In this document: positions 1 to 4,935 of the stretch, piece after piece
Numbering within the stretch: the stretch's first letter is position 1
How the letters are laid out: each line of letters starts with the position of its first letter
From: Candidatus Bathyarchaeota archaeon
Lineage (GTDB): Archaea > Thermoproteota > Bathyarchaeia > Bathyarchaeales > Bathyarchaeaceae
Assembly: GCA_020356305.1 (NCBI GenBank)
Contig: CP070636.1
Location: 594,397 to 599,839, forward strand
Length of the DNA stretch: 5,443 nt
Direction of reading: 5' to 3'
Made by a program: the position numbers and the translations under genes
Notes under the pieces: model-generated
The model's input: only the letters and a program-made list of their open reading frames with translations
Told to the model about the DNA's origin: nothing
The model's database searches: none

Positions 1-2
1 AA

Positions 3-1064
3 AGAAAACTAGACGAGTCGGCTAGAAAAAGCTTCCTAAGGATCAAAGAGATTTTGAAGAAAAAGATTAGAGACGCTACTCAAGGTTTAGACGTCGTTAT
101 AGTCCACAATATTCCATCAATGGTATTTAATTTTCCAGCAACAGTCGCCATAAACGAGTTAGCAGGGGAAAGCAAAAGCAAATTTGTGTTTTGGATCCAT
201 GACTCGGCTGCATTGCGCCAGGAATGGAAGAAATTTCTGAAGATTTGGCCCTTCACAGAACTTCATTATGAACATCCAAACGTTTCCTATGTGACTATTA
301 CTGAGTTTAGGGCGAAACAACTTTCCCAAATGAGAAATGATCATTTCAAATTGAAGGATGTGAAGATTATCCCAAATGGCATCAACGTGGAAGAATACGA
401 AAGGCTTGATGAGGCGACCTTGAAGCTTAGAGAAGAATTGAGATTGAAATGGGACGATTACGTGATCTTGATGCCGATAAGAGTTCTTCCGAGAAAAAAC
501 ATCGAGTTAGGATTGAAAGTTATCTACGAATTGAAAAAGCTTGTGGGAGAACGACGTGTGAAGATTGTGATCACCGGTCCACCAGACCCTCAAGCTATGA
601 TAAAACGGAAAAGATATCTCGACTACCTAAACAAAATGATAAAAAAACTAAACCTCGAAGATAACATCTTGCTAATTCATGATCTGATATCGTTCAGAAG
701 ACTTCATGAAAACAACCGTATCACAAAATGGGGAATCGCGGACGCCTATGCCTTAGCCGACTTGGTGTTAATCACAAGCAAAGAAGAAGGCTTCGGATTG
801 CCCATCCTAGAGGCTGGAGTGGCAAGAAAACCCCTTTTCGTCAGCAGGATTAAACCCTTCGAAGAACTCTTGAAAGAGGGAATTGAAGCATACATGTTCG
901 GACTAAACGAAAAACCCGCCAACATCGCCTTCAAAATCTTCAGATATTTCCTAAGCGACATTATCCAATACAACTTCAACAACGTGATAAGAAAATACCG
1001 TTGGAGTAGCATAGTCATGGATAAGGTCCTTCCTTTCCTTAGAGACATTGTAGAAGCAGCATAG
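3..1064 (+). CDS. GT-B glycosyltransferase (family 4-like), 5'-truncated by window edge
   Basis: Probably transfers a sugar from an activated donor to a glycan, lipid or small-molecule acceptor in the cytoplasm; donor and acceptor cannot be read from the sequence. The frame is open from base 3, with no stop before the TTG at 54, so the start lies left of the window; the usual GT-B N-terminal 60-100 residues are missing and the TTG is probably an internal leucine. Counting from that TTG: end of the N-terminal Rossmann-like domain with VVIVHN (14-19) and WIHD (47-50); linker PNGINVEEYE (107-116); C-terminal donor-binding domain opening VILMPIRVLPRKNIE (137-151), with Arg143 and Lys148 where family members contact donor phosphate; VITGPP (172-177); and the EX7E-type motif EEGFGLPILE (244-253). 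The C-terminus looks complete. It converges on the COG1058 gene 200 bp away. The GT-B/GT4-like assignment is strong, the specific activity unknown. Confidence 0.88.
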   Translation, partial: RKLDESARKSFLRIKEILKKKIRDATQGLDVVIVHNIPSMVFNFPATVAINELAGESKSKFVFWIHDSAALRQEWKKFLKIWPFTELHYEHPNVSYVTITEFRAKQLSQMRNDHFKLKDVKIIPNGINVEEYERLDEATLKLREELRLKWDDYVILMPIRVLPRKNIELGLKVIYELKKLVGERRVKIVITGPPDPQAMIKRKRYLDYLNKMIKKLNLEDNILLIHDLISFRRLHENNRITKWGIADAYALADLVLITSKEEGFGLPILEAGVARKPLFVSRIKPFEELLKEGIEAYMFGLNEKPANIAFKIFRYFLSDIIQYNFNNVIRKYRWSSIVMDKVLPFLRDIVEAA

Positions 1065-1081
1065 TTTGCTGCACAGTTTTT
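1056..1081 (+). terminator. Hairpin plus T-run at the glycosyltransferase stop
   Basis: GCAGCA (1056-1061) pairs perfectly with TGCTGC (1067-1072) across a 5-nt loop, followed four bases later by TTTTT (1077-1081). The TAG stop of the glycosyltransferase (1062-1064) lies in the loop, so the last codons form the stem. Archaeal termination mainly needs the T-run; the hairpin makes this look like a classical intrinsic terminator. Function is inferred from layout. Confidence 0.5.
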
Positions 1082-1106
1082 CGGCCTACTTCAAACCGCC
1101 AACCAA

Positions 1107-1121
1107 GCATGTGCACGCGCA
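1107..1121. repeat. Alternating purine-pyrimidine block GCATGTGCACGCGCA
   Basis: Fifteen consecutive alternating purine/pyrimidine bases in the gap between the convergent glycosyltransferase and COG1058 genes. It combines a GCAT unit, the palindrome GTGCAC and a GCGC unit, so it resembles both the GCGCGC and the ATGCATGC blocks elsewhere in the window. It lies 43 bp after the glycosyltransferase stop. No coding explanation. Confidence 0.6.
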
Positions 1122-1199
1122 ACCAGAAAATTCTCAAAAAGCAATTCTCGCTAGATTGCGTCTTCTTATTTGGATCACGTAGGCGATGTATGTTGAAAA

Positions 1200-1220
1200 G
1201 GGTAGGGGGTATGGGGTAGG
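1200..1220 (+). other. G-rich tract, potential G-quadruplex
   Basis: Four G-runs of 3, 5, 4 and 2 bases (1200-1202, 1205-1209, 1213-1216, 1219-1220) are separated by loops of 2-3 bases (TA, TAT, TA). A two-tetrad quadruplex is possible; three tetrads would need a bulge because the last run is only GG. It lies on the plus strand between two convergent genes, beyond the terminator-like hairpin. Any role in termination is a guess. Confidence 0.35.
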
Positions 1221-1255
1221 TGAAATTCAGAGATTCAAAAATTTCAGCAATAGCC

Positions 1256-1266
1256 CGTGCGCGCGC
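1256..1266. repeat. GC-alternating palindromic block CGTGCGCGCGC
   Basis: An 11-base alternating purine-pyrimidine tract containing GCGCGCGC, ending two bases past the COG1058 stop codon (1269-1271). A second alternating run, TGTGTGTGTGC (1273-1283), follows immediately and encodes the last residues of that protein (AHTQ). This is one of the intergenic palindromic blocks of this window, here placed at the 3' end of a gene. Confidence 0.65.
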
Positions 1267-1268
1267 TT

Positions 1269-2039
1269 TCACTGTGTGTGTGCTTTCTTAACGAGTTCCT
1301 TAAGCTTTTTTATGGTTTTTTTCATCTCAAGTCTACAGGTCTTTTCGTCCTTCGCGAAGACTAGGATGTCAACTGGAAGCCCCTTTTCGTGATTATAGCC
1401 GCCGACAAGGGGCTTCAGGTAGGTTCCGGGCATTTTTTTCATCATCTCTTTCGTTATTAGTGAAGCTTGATCTTCATACATCTTTACAAGAATCCTCTTT
1501 GAAACGCTTCGGTACTGAGTCTTTTCGCCTATTCTCCTAACCAAGTATTCAGTGAAGCACGCCTTCATTTCTTCGGGTGGACCGGGAAGCGCAACCAGAG
1601 TCGTCTTCCCCTTCTCGACTAGGGTTACCGGAGCCCAACCATCAGGATTGGGGAAACACGAAGCTCCTTTCAGAGAACGTGCCATCTTTGCGATGACTGG
1701 AAGGTCATCTTCTGTCACACCTTCACGTTCAGCCAAGGCTCTGTAGATTTTGTTGTTGATTTCAATCTCTACGCCTAAGAGCTTCGATAAGGACTCAATG
1801 ATCAAATCGTCTGAGGTTGGACCTAAACCGCCAGTCAAAATTATGAAATCTGGTTTCCGACTTAGAGCTGCCCTTAGAGCTGTGCAAATTTCCGTGACTA
1901 CATCTGGAACGCAGGTTATTCTCTGCACTTCTGCTCCCAGTCGGGTCATCTGGTCAGCAATCCAAAAAGAGTTTGTGTCGTACACTCTACCAAAGCAAAG
2001 CTCGTTTCCAATAGCGAAGATTTCAACGCGAACACCCAA
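1269..2039 (-). CDS. COG1058 / CinA-like molybdopterin-binding-fold protein (NMN deamidase-related)
   Basis: A stand-alone COG1058 (CinA N-terminal, MoaB/MogA-like fold) protein. In bacterial CinA this domain hydrolyses ADP-ribose and the separate PncC domain deamidates NMN; here the PncC half is absent, as is usual in archaea, so a nucleotide-phosphate hydrolase role is possible but unproven. Numbering from the chosen start: VEIFAIGNEL (5-14), DTNS (21-24), the binding-loop signature TGGLGPTSDD (69-78) and LPGPPEEM (151-158), then a C-terminal alpha/beta segment to residue 256. I chose TTG at 2039: the protein then begins right before the conserved VEIxAIGNE strand, and GAGGGG (2052-2047) lies 7 nt upstream. 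An in-frame TTG at 2069 would add ten residues without a good ribosome site, and no in-frame ATG exists between the upstream stop and there. It diverges from the MazG-like gene; a TATA-like box lies at 2112-2103. Confidence 0.9.
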   Translation of the reverse strand: MGVRVEIFAIGNELCFGRVYDTNSFWIADQMTRLGAEVQRITCVPDVVTEICTALRAALSRKPDFIILTGGLGPTSDDLIIESLSKLLGVEIEINNKIYRALAEREGVTEDDLPVIAKMARSLKGASCFPNPDGWAPVTLVEKGKTTLVALPGPPEEMKACFTEYLVRRIGEKTQYRSVSKRILVKMYEDQASLITKEMMKKMPGTYLKPLVGGYNHEKGLPVDILVFAKDEKTCRLEMKKTIKKLKELVKKAHTQ

Positions 2040-2046
2040 TTTACAT

Positions 2047-2052
2047 CCCCTC
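2047..2052 (-). promoter_or_regulatory. Shine-Dalgarno GAGGGG deciding the COG1058 start
   Basis: On the minus strand GAGGGGAT differs by one base from GAGGTGAT, the sequence expected to pair with the archaeal 16S 3' end. Seven bases separate GAGGGG from the TTG at 2039. The HD gene starting at 4107 has GAGGTG at the same distance, which supports both start choices. Confidence 0.6.
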
Positions 2053-2102
2053 GAAGATGGAATCTCCAATGCAACAATTATGGCATCCTTATTCTGATAA
2101 GG

Positions 2103-2112
2103 AGATATTTAT
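2103..2112 (-). promoter_or_regulatory. TATA-box-like element CATAAATATC for the COG1058 gene
   Basis: Minus-strand CATAAATATC resembles an archaeal TATA box. A start about 25 nt downstream would fall near 2080 and leave a leader of about 40 nt that includes the ribosome site at 2052-2047. A GCGCGCG block (2117-2125) lies directly upstream, where the BRE would be. Position and composition only; no experimental support. Confidence 0.4.
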
Positions 2113-2116
2113 GATT

Positions 2117-2125
2117 CGCGCGCGT
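2117..2125. repeat. GC-alternating block CGCGCGCGT
   Basis: A nine-base alternating tract in the gap between the divergent COG1058 and MazG-like genes, four bases upstream of the TATA-like box of the former. It is the only such block in this gap. Confidence 0.6.
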
Positions 2126-2257
2126 TCAAGCCTATCCGAGAACTCGTCTTGTGCTCGACAAAATGTAATTTTTGAGATTGGGCATTTCTAGAGTCTGATT
2201 AGGTGCCGAAAATTAGATCTTCTATTGCAACATATGATCCTTCGAGTTGATGATGCT

Positions 2258-2267
2258 GGAGGGGGAT
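2258..2267 (+). promoter_or_regulatory. Shine-Dalgarno GGAGGGGGAT deciding the MazG-like start
   Basis: A strong purine-rich ribosome site. The nearest ATG (2269-2271) is in another frame and stops after eleven codons. The in-frame TTG at 2273 sits five bases after the GGGGAT core, the same spacing as GGGGAT to TTG in the divergent COG1058 gene. This favours TTG initiation. Confidence 0.6.
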
Positions 2268-2272
2268 AATGC

Positions 2273-2650
2273 TTGTTAAGAAACGATGGAAACACAGTAG
2301 TTGAGGAATTAATCGCTAGCGTTCGAGAATTTATTAGAGATAGAGATTGGAAACAGTTTCACAACCCTAAAAATCTGGCTGAATCTATCTGCATCGAAGC
2401 GGCCGAGCTTCTTCAACTCTTCCAATGGACCAGTTCGGAAGAGACTGACAAGTTTAAGACAGCCCCGGACAGAGTAGCACGCATCAAGGAAGAACTTGCA
2501 GATGTCATAATCTACTGCCTTAGCATGGCGAACGCGATGAAAATCGATGTGGCTCGCTCAGTGATGAAGAAACTTGAAAGCAACAAGAAAAAGTATCCAG
2601 TTAGCCAATACAAAGGAAAGGCTCCTTGCGCGCGCGGAGGGCTTACATAA
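2273..2650 (+). CDS. MazG-like / dCTPase-family nucleotide pyrophosphohydrolase
   Basis: Small all-alpha NTP pyrophosphohydrolase, expected to cleave (d)NTPs to NMP and pyrophosphate with Mg2+ as a cytoplasmic housecleaning enzyme; relatives include dCTPP1/RS21-C6. Visible signature: RDWKQFHNPKNLAESICIEAAELLQLFQW region (residues 24-52), metal-binding E42xxE45, and KEELADVI with E74xxD77, matching the ExxE...ExxD pattern of the superfamily. At 125 residues it has the usual single-domain length. The C-terminus is odd: after YPVSQYKGKA (108-117), relatives normally end in a short KYTEL-like tail, but here PCARGGLT follows, encoded across the TGCGCGCGCG block at 2627-2636. The catalytic core is intact, so activity is expected. 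The TTG start is supported by GGAGGGGGAT at 2258. The HD gene begins 18 bp after the stop in the same direction, probably one operon. A weak AT-rich candidate promoter, AAAATTAG, lies near 2207-2214. Substrate preference cannot be read. Confidence 0.92.
   Translation: MLRNDGNTVVEELIASVREFIRDRDWKQFHNPKNLAESICIEAAELLQLFQWTSSEETDKFKTAPDRVARIKEELADVIIYCLSMANAMKIDVARSVMKKLESNKKKYPVSQYKGKAPCARGGLT
2627..2636. repeat. GC-alternating block TGCGCGCGCG inside the MazG-like 3' end
   Basis: A ten-base alternating tract translated as the Cys-Ala-Arg part of the C-terminal PCARGGLT. It is the only clear GCGCGC block within an open reading frame here, and it falls in the last nine codons, where the protein departs from its family. 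Confidence 0.65.
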
Positions 2651-2668
2651 CATCAATGATGAAGATGA

Positions 2669-3469
2669 ATGCATGGAGTTGATGTGAAGTGGCTTACGTC
2701 TTCAACATATCCGTGTCGTGGCAACACAAAGCTGGAGCATGTTGTTGAAGAAGTGAAAAATGACGTGAAACTGCAGACGTTTTGGAAGTGCTCTAATGTT
2801 ATCGCAATTGACCGTTTGGGCTATACAGACCATGGGCCAACACATATGAAAATCGTCGCCAACTCTGCGTTGAGGCTCTTGAGAATTTTGGTTGAGAGAA
2901 AGGTTTGGCCAAGTATTGTTGAACATTATGGAATGAAGAATGAAGATGCTGAAGTCGTGGTAGTTCTCGCCTCAATCTTTCATGATTTAGGAATGATTGT
3001 GACAAGGGCAGAGCACGAACAATACAGTGCACTATTGGCCCCAGAATTCATAGAAACATACCTGCAACCGATTTACAGTGAAGAAGAACGCGCTGTAATC
3101 TGTTCTGAAGTATTACACGCCATAGTGTCTCATGAACCACTGAACAAACCCTTAACCATCGAAGCAGGCATCGTACGCGTCGCCGACGCTCTTGATATGG
3201 AGCAGGGAAGAGCAAGAATACCATTTGAAGCGGGAAAAGTGGACATTCATGCAGTTTCAGCACTCTCAATCAAGAAAGTAGAGATTGGCGAAGGCGAGAA
3301 AAAACCAATAGCCATAAAGATAACGATGTCCAACTCCGCAGGCATCTTCCAAATAGACGAGTTATTGAAGAATAGAATTGAGAACTCAGGGTTACAAAAT
3401 TATATTCATGTTGTAGCTGAAATAACGGGGAAGAAAGAGCCAACAATACTAAAGAAATTTGAAATCTAA
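2669..3469 (+). CDS. HD-domain metal-dependent phosphohydrolase
   Basis: Predicted cytoplasmic HD-superfamily hydrolase acting on a nucleotide or other phosphate ester; the substrate is not evident. Motifs from the ATG: IDRLGYTDHGPTHMKI (47-62) with His55 and His59; SIFHDLGM (102-109) with the His105-Asp106 dyad; HAIVSH (150-155); RVADALDMEQGRARIPFE (170-187) with Asp173 and Asp176. Residues 190-266 form a C-terminal region (VSALSIKKVEIGEGE, then MSNSAGIFQIDELLKNRIE) that I believe recurs in archaeal homologues as a possible regulatory or oligomerisation part. The start is uncertain: ATG at 2669 belongs to an ATGCATG element and has only a weak ribosome site, whereas GTG at 2684 directly follows GGAGTTGAT (2675-2683), one mismatch from GGAGGTGAT; the domain is complete either way. 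It follows the MazG-like gene by 18 bp in a likely operon, suggesting related nucleotide-clearance roles. It ends 53 bp from the convergent second HD gene. Confidence 0.87.
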   Translation: MHGVDVKWLTSSTYPCRGNTKLEHVVEEVKNDVKLQTFWKCSNVIAIDRLGYTDHGPTHMKIVANSALRLLRILVERKVWPSIVEHYGMKNEDAEVVVVLASIFHDLGMIVTRAEHEQYSALLAPEFIETYLQPIYSEEERAVICSEVLHAIVSHEPLNKPLTIEAGIVRVADALDMEQGRARIPFEAGKVDIHAVSALSIKKVEIGEGEKKPIAIKITMSNSAGIFQIDELLKNRIENSGLQNYIHVVAEITGKKEPTILKKFEI

Positions 3470-3478
3470 TCCATAAAC

Positions 3479-3498
3479 GCAAATTTGCGCGCGCGCAT
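3479..3498. repeat. Composite palindromes between convergent HD genes
   Basis: The perfect palindrome GCAAATTTGC (3479-3488) overlaps the perfect palindrome TGCGCGCGCGCA (3486-3497). Together they occupy the middle of a 53-bp gap between two convergent stop codons (3469 and 3523). This is the longest uninterrupted GC alternation in the window. Cruciform, Z-DNA or bidirectional termination roles are possible but unproven. Confidence 0.7.
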
Positions 3499-3522
3499 TC
3501 CGAGGCTTTTCTGCCGAGCCCA

Positions 3523-4107
3523 CTAAATCAGGTCCAAATCTTCAAGGGAAAGTTCCCTTTCTAAGGCTAGAAGAAATGTCAATGTTTCATTGTGTCTTCT
3601 TTTTGCGATTTTCTTTGCTGTTTTGGTGTTCAGTAGGGAGTAAATTGTTTTTAACTCACTAAAAGAGCGTTCTACAACTGAGCTAAAGGGTGTATTGCCT
3701 AGCCAATGAAATGCCCTAGCCACGCCTATGACTCCTAGCAAATCAATTTTGTCGGCATCCCAAACTATTTTTTCTTCTATGGTTTCCAACTTATCTCTAA
3801 AATCACGAGGATGACGTAGTACTATTCTGACTATCTTTTCTGTTCTTTCTAGGGGGTAGTTAATCTCTTTCAAAATTTTACTAGTCAATTCCGCCCCAGT
3901 TTCGTGATGCAATTTACCCATAGCCCATCCGATGTCGTGTAGTAGTGACCCTACCTGGACTAGCTCTAAGTCAGCTTTTTCTTTCTTAGCTAGAAAAGTT
4001 GCTATCTCGAAAACTCTTTTCACGTGCTCGAATGAATGAACACTTCCCTTCATTACAGCCATTTTTTCCTTTACAATACTTTCGAGGTCTTCTACGGTTG
4101 AAACCAC
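3523..4107 (-). CDS. HD/HDIG-domain hydrolase, YedJ/YpgQ-like
   Basis: A 194-residue single-domain HD protein resembling bacterial YedJ and YpgQ; YpgQ has been described as a metal-dependent nucleotide pyrophosphohydrolase, so a similar housecleaning role is plausible. Motifs from the GTG start: HSFEHVKRVFEIA (24-36) with His24 and His28; SLLHDIGWA (54-62) with the His57-Asp58 dyad; His67/His68; IVLRHP (95-100) with His99; and the family-characteristic EKIVWDADKIDLLGVIGVARAFHWLG (112-137) with Asp117. Length matches the family. The GTG at 4107 is chosen because GAGGTG (4120-4115) lies 7 nt upstream and the product begins at the usual place before the first helix. It is convergent with the other HD gene, which it does not resemble beyond the superfamily motifs, so the two are not a recent duplication. 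No clear TATA box was found upstream; CCTTAATCG near 4143-4151 on the minus strand is a weak candidate. Confidence 0.9.
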   Translation of the reverse strand: MVSTVEDLESIVKEKMAVMKGSVHSFEHVKRVFEIATFLAKKEKADLELVQVGSLLHDIGWAMGKLHHETGAELTSKILKEINYPLERTEKIVRIVLRHPRDFRDKLETIEEKIVWDADKIDLLGVIGVARAFHWLGNTPFSSVVERSFSELKTIYSLLNTKTAKKIAKRRHNETLTFLLALERELSLEDLDLI

Positions 4108-4114
4108 AGCCTGG

Positions 4115-4120
4115 CACCTC
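4115..4120 (-). promoter_or_regulatory. Shine-Dalgarno GAGGTG for the YedJ-like HD gene
   Basis: GAGGTG exactly matches the core of the archaeal ribosome site and is 7 nt from the GTG at 4107. It settles the use of a GTG start here. Confidence 0.65.
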
Positions 4121-4191
4121 TACAGAATACAATCGCGCTACTCGATTAAGGCTACGCACAACTCCAGTTAGTTCTTTTGGTTCTGCCAAAA

Positions 4192-4214
4192 ATGCATGCA
4201 TGTCTAGCGCGCAC
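4192..4214. repeat. ATGCATGCATGT and GCGCGCAC blocks side by side
   Basis: ATGCATGCATGT (4192-4203) and GCGCGCAC (4207-4214) are separated by only three bases. The two block types of this window occur together here, at the left end of the recombinase-like fragment and about 85-105 bp upstream of the minus-strand HD start. Confidence 0.65.
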
Positions 4215-4441
4215 CCCATGATTTCTGGGATGAAATACCGAAAAAAGGAAAACTATTCGACATAAAGCCTCAAGAATTAAACAACCTTCTACGAACGGCA
4301 TACAAAGAAATCATACCTGAATTGATAGAAGAAATACCACAGCCTTTTCATTTCTGGAAACATGCATGCACATTCATGCCGAAGATCCCGAAATCCCGAA
4401 TTCAAAAACAAGAAGACAAAAATTCTTCACAGAAAAAATAG
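4208..4441 (+). pseudogene. Tyrosine recombinase (integrase)-like C-terminal fragment, decayed
   Basis: An open frame after a TAG at 4205-4207 reads through DFWDEIPKKGKLFDIKP, ELNNLLRTAYKEIIPELIEE and IPQPFHFWKH before ending at TAG 4439-4441. The order LF, a helix like ELNNLLRTAYKE, then PFHFWKH matches the approach to box II (HxxRH) of archaeal XerC/D-type integrases; here the arginine position is Lys. After HFWKH the expected recombinase sequence stops, exactly at the CATGCATGC block (4361-4369), and the rest (ACTFMPKIPKSRI onward) is not recognisable. There is no N-terminal domain, no later H/W or catalytic Tyr, no plausible start and no ribosome site. It is best read as a relic of an integrated element. 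Recognition is from memory of the family, hence moderate confidence; an unrelated small protein remains possible. Confidence 0.4.
4360..4373. repeat. ATGCATGC block ACATGCATGCACAT
   Basis: Fourteen alternating purine-pyrimidine bases containing the palindrome TGCATGCA. It lies within the recombinase-like fragment, directly after the codons for FWK, and marks where recognisable recombinase sequence ends. Confidence 0.6.
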
Positions 4442-4534
4442 AAAGGCATTTTCCAATTAGTGATTTCGTGGTCTCCGCAACTCTACTAATAATCTCCGTT
4501 TCTCCGCGACGTACATTACAATCCGTATAGCTCA

Positions 4535-4543
4535 CGTATATAG
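4535..4543 (+). promoter_or_regulatory. TATA-box-like element CGTATATAG for the PRC-barrel gene
   Basis: CGTATATAG followed by AAAAAA is the best TATA-like sequence upstream of the PRC-barrel gene. A start about 25 nt downstream would fall near 4565, giving a leader of about 50 nt that includes the double GCATGC block and the ribosome site. Inferred from position and composition only. Confidence 0.4.
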
Positions 4544-4583
4544 AAAAAACACTCGAAGATAGTTACATAAGCATTATTAACGA

Positions 4584-4600
4584 GCATGCAGCATGCATGT
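4584..4600. repeat. Double GCATGC block GCATGCAGCATGCATGT
   Basis: GCATGCA (4584-4590) abuts GCATGCATGT (4591-4600). The two GCATGC palindromes stand in tandem immediately upstream of the PRC-barrel ribosome site, so they would lie in its 5' leader. An in-frame ATG inside it (4597) is followed by TTG TAG and cannot be the start. Confidence 0.65.
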
Positions 4601-4602
4601 TG

Positions 4603-4608
4603 TAGGTG
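4603..4608 (+). promoter_or_regulatory. Shine-Dalgarno TAGGTG deciding the PRC-barrel start
   Basis: TAGGTG lies 6 nt before the GTG at 4615. The GTGs at 4606 and 4609 overlap or directly follow this site and would leave no spacing, so 4615 is preferred. A TAG at 4603-4605 is in frame and rules out any earlier start. Confidence 0.45.
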
Positions 4609-4614
4609 GTGGGT

Positions 4615-4911
4615 GTGCGTCCGTATGAATTGAAAGGAAAGACTGTTATTGAAACTGGAGCAAAAATAGTCGGAGAAGTTAGGAGTATTGAAGTTGACTG
4701 TTCATCATGGAAAGTGACCCATCTGCAAATAGAGTTGACGGATGAACTAGTAAAAATTTTGGGATACAGAAAACCGTTTTTGGGGCATATAGAAGTTATG
4801 GTATCAGTAAGCGCAGTAGAGTCTGTGGCTGATGTTGTCAACCTTAACAAATCAATCGAAGAGCTAAAAGAAATAATTGGACCCCAATTGTATGAAAGCC
4901 AAAAGACGTAA
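4615..4911 (+). CDS. Small PRC-barrel domain protein
   Basis: A 98-residue protein consisting essentially of one PRC-barrel, a small beta-barrel fold used as an adaptor in photosynthetic reaction-centre H subunits, RimM and many short archaeal proteins. Opening RPYELKGKTVIETGAKIVGEV (2-22) is the typical first strand pair with the conserved G-V-x-E-V turn; WKVTHLQIELTDELVKILG (32-50) and FLGHIEVMVSVSAVESVADVVNL (55-77) complete the barrel; KSIEELKEIIG (79-89) is a short C-terminal helix. There is no signal peptide or membrane segment. Some archaeal PRC-barrel proteins (CdpB) bind SepF in cell division, which is one possible role, but nothing here ties this copy to it. The start is GTG 4615, with TAGGTG 6 nt upstream; GTGs at 4606 and 4609 would add up to three residues. 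It is transcribed alone, with its own TATA-like box and palindromic blocks on both sides. Confidence 0.85.
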   Translation: MRPYELKGKTVIETGAKIVGEVRSIEVDCSSWKVTHLQIELTDELVKILGYRKPFLGHIEVMVSVSAVESVADVVNLNKSIEELKEIIGPQLYESQKT

Positions 4912-4920
4912 CTTAACGCC

Positions 4921-4935
4921 TGCGCATGCATGCAT
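4921..4935. repeat. Mixed block TGCGCATGCATGCAT
   Basis: Fifteen alternating bases starting ten bases after the PRC-barrel stop, combining TGCGCA and ATGCATGCAT. With the 4584-4600 block it brackets the PRC-barrel gene. It is one of the clearest links between the two block types. Confidence 0.65.

Larger units (their letters stand above)
4108..4605. other. Gene-poor interval with recombinase fragment and palindromic blocks
   Basis: About 500 bp between divergent genes. It holds the minus-strand ribosome site at 4120-4115, paired palindromic blocks at 4192-4214, a tyrosine-recombinase-like fragment (4208-4441), another block at 4360-4373, a small unrecognised plus-strand frame (ATG 4366 to stop 4528-4530, 54 codons), a TATA-like box at 4535-4543, and the double GCATGC block at 4584-4600. 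The density of palindromes and broken coding suggests a scar of past insertion. No complete gene is supported. Confidence 0.55.

Noticed and set aside
746..1048. Antisense open frame opposite the glycosyltransferase
   Set aside because: Lies wholly opposite the conserved EX7E region, has no recognisable motif and no ribosome site; a shadow of the real gene.
1273..1283. TGTGTGTGTGC run as a microsatellite
   Set aside because: Too short to treat as a repeat locus by itself, and it encodes the last residues of the COG1058 protein; noted only as extending the adjacent alternating block.
1750..2097. Plus-strand frame of 115 residues opposite the COG1058 gene
   Set aside because: The opposite strand carries the TGGLGPTSDD signature; the plus-strand product resembles nothing.
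2269..2304. ATG at 2269 as start upstream of the MazG-like gene
   Set aside because: Reads only eleven codons to a TGA in another frame; the TTG at 2273 reads the conserved protein.
3986..4265. Overlapping frames on both strands around the 5' end of the YedJ-like gene
   Set aside because: They overlap the well-supported HD gene and its ribosome site, and their products contain no domain motif.
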